Shown here: one piece after another, positions 63,126 to 64,000 of the stretch
Numbering within the stretch: the first letter of the stretch is position 1
How the letters are laid out: each line of letters opens with the position of its first letter
Assembly (NCBI RefSeq): GCF_029784155.1
Contig: NC_073692.1
Location: 272,129,827-272,193,826 of the forward strand
Reading direction: 5' to 3'
From: Uranotaenia lowii
Lineage: Eukaryota; Arthropoda; Insecta; Diptera; Culicidae
DNA length: 64,000 nucleotides
Translations under genes and position numbers: made by a program
The notes under the pieces: model-generated
What the model was told of the DNA's origin: nothing
The model's database searches: none
The model's input: the letters and a program-made list of their open reading frames with translations, nothing else

Positions 63126-63418
63126 CGATTTTCAGTGAAAGTTAAACACCTAAAATCGATTGTTCGTTTTTCAAAACACTCATGTGCAAATTTTCAACAC
63201 AATCCGACGAAAAGTAACGTCAATATCGCGAAAACAATATTTGTCTTGTATGGACGACCCCCTTCAGAAGGGGTCATCTGAAAATCTGAAAACATTTTTC
63301 ATCCTTCCTGGTCGTAATGAGCTTCCATGCCAAATTTCAGTTCTCTAGCTCTTAAGACGGCTGAGACTATAGAGGACAAACAAACAAACATACAGAAATT
63401 GCTTTTTATATATATAGA
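63126..63418 (+). repeat. Right part of the dispersed repeat, ending in TATATATATAGATT
   Basis: Contains one more divergent array unit (GGACGACCCCCTTCAGAAGG at 63252), then GCCAAATTTCAGTTCTCTAG and GGACAAACAAACAAACATAC, and ends TTTTTATATATATAGATT at 63419. This is a common terminal sequence of dispersed repeats in insects. The class is uncertain. Confidence 0.7.
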
Positions 63419-63439
63419 TTGAACTTTTTTCAAAGCAAT

Positions 63440-63860
63440 TTCCATAATAAGCCGCGAGAGGATGACATCATTTATCGAGGGATCTGAAGCGTCAGCTCAA
63501 TCAACTATTTTGTCCTATTTTGGGGTCGATTCTACTGGTTCTGCGTCTAATGTTACTTCCGAAAAGTTTAATGGCTCCAATGCTTCGAGGTCCTTGTCTT
63601 TTTTTCTAACTGATCATCCAACATCATACTCAAAATTTCTTCATTCGTGAACGCTTTGCTAGCATATCTCTCTTCCATGTCATGAGGCAAAATTGTATCA
63701 TCGCTACTTTTTTTCTTTAAACAAATAAGTCAAGGGAACGTCGTCTTCGTGAACAAGTTTGTCTTTGAAAATTACTCCAATTTTGCCCACGATCATTGAA
63801 TTGCTGTACGTTGTACTTCATTCCAAGCATCGTGCATCCAAAAACATGTGTTCTTCAACA
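63440..63860 (-). pseudogene. Possible pogo/Tigger-type transposase C-terminal relic
   Basis: Minus-strand pieces DAWNEVQRTAIQ (about 63820), FKDKLVHEDDVPLTYLFK, and DMEERYASKAFTNEEILSMM with LDDQLEKK are reminiscent of the end of CENP-B-like (pogo/Tigger/jerky) transposases, where a D-A-W motif precedes a helical tail. Several stops and shifts. Identification is weak. Confidence 0.4.
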
Positions 63861-63883
63861 AAATGTTCTTCAAGCTTTGACCT

Positions 63884-64000
63884 AAAGGGTGATACGGTCA
63901 AAATTTGGTCAAGGGAAAATGCGTGTAAATCGGTGAAATCGTTTATTTAAAAAATCAAATTAATTAGTATAAAATTCAGGAAAAATATTCAGTTAGGCTT
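63884..64000 (+). mobile_element. Terminal repeat of a Tc1/mariner element, cut by the window end
   Basis: AGGGTGATACGGTCAAAATT followed by TGGTCAAGGGAAAATGCGTG matches, from memory, the inverted terminal repeat of an abundant mosquito Tc1/mariner family. The rest of the element would lie beyond position 64000. Confidence 0.6.

Overview
This is a gene-poor, AT-rich, transposon-dense piece of an insect genome. The best guess is a mosquito (Culicidae) or a close nematoceran fly. That guess rests on the mix of element types recognised from family knowledge: Jockey, I-like, R1, RTE and CR1/Daphne-type LINEs, BEL/Pao and Ty3/gypsy LTR elements, mosquito-type Tc1/mariner transposases, many short inverted-repeat elements, and tRNA-derived SINEs. 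I see no complete host protein-coding gene. The host-derived candidates are a degenerate GPN-loop GTPase (GPN2-like) pseudogene at 19.2-19.6 kb, a possible serpin C-terminal exon near 18.9 kb, a possible TATA+initiator core promoter at 1.13-1.17 kb, and several weak, unrecognised short ORFs or exons.

Layout. 0-4.4 kb: 3' end of a broken Jockey LINE; a promoter-like site next to a short inverted-repeat element; then an R1-type reverse transcriptase on the minus strand split in two by about 1.5 kb of other repeats (two opposed I-type 3' ends, a SINE with 13-bp target duplications, a tRNA-like stretch). 4.4-12 kb: sparse sequence, a 16-bp minisatellite whose orientation flips partway, a CR1/Daphne-like LINE fragment and a Tc1/mariner pseudogene flanked by direct repeats. 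12-17 kb: an RTE-like LINE with a 3' TAAG tail. It is broken by one nonsense codon and by a 1378-bp near-perfect palindromic element whose 5-bp CGCCG duplication points to the Transib group. 17-36 kb: mostly non-coding, with nested inverted-repeat elements and a second SINE copy with 12-bp target duplications.

36.8-56.2 kb is a matryoshka of retroelements. A decayed gypsy element holds a short inverted-repeat element in gag, a Tc1/mariner element between gag and pol, and a SINE-bearing insert in RNase H. The Tc1 element is itself split by a BEL/Pao element (8.1 kb, 992-bp LTRs with no difference seen by eye, AATAT duplication, one open polyprotein of about 2020 residues). The gypsy 3' LTR is split by a full-length-looking I-like LINE with two open, overlapping ORFs, a poly(A) tail and a 13-bp target duplication. 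The BEL and the I-like LINE are the youngest insertions and the only ones that look coding-competent.

56-64 kb: a Harbinger-like MITE, a second Tc1/mariner pseudogene, an RTE fragment, and a repeat carrying an exact 143-bp tandem array, apparently lodged in a pogo/Tigger-like relic. The window ends inside the terminal repeat of another Tc1/mariner element.

No CRISPR array, rRNA gene or convincing functional tRNA gene was seen. I found no clearly novel functional system; the strongest observations are the nesting order, the intact young elements, the palindromic Transib-like element and the exact 143-bp array.
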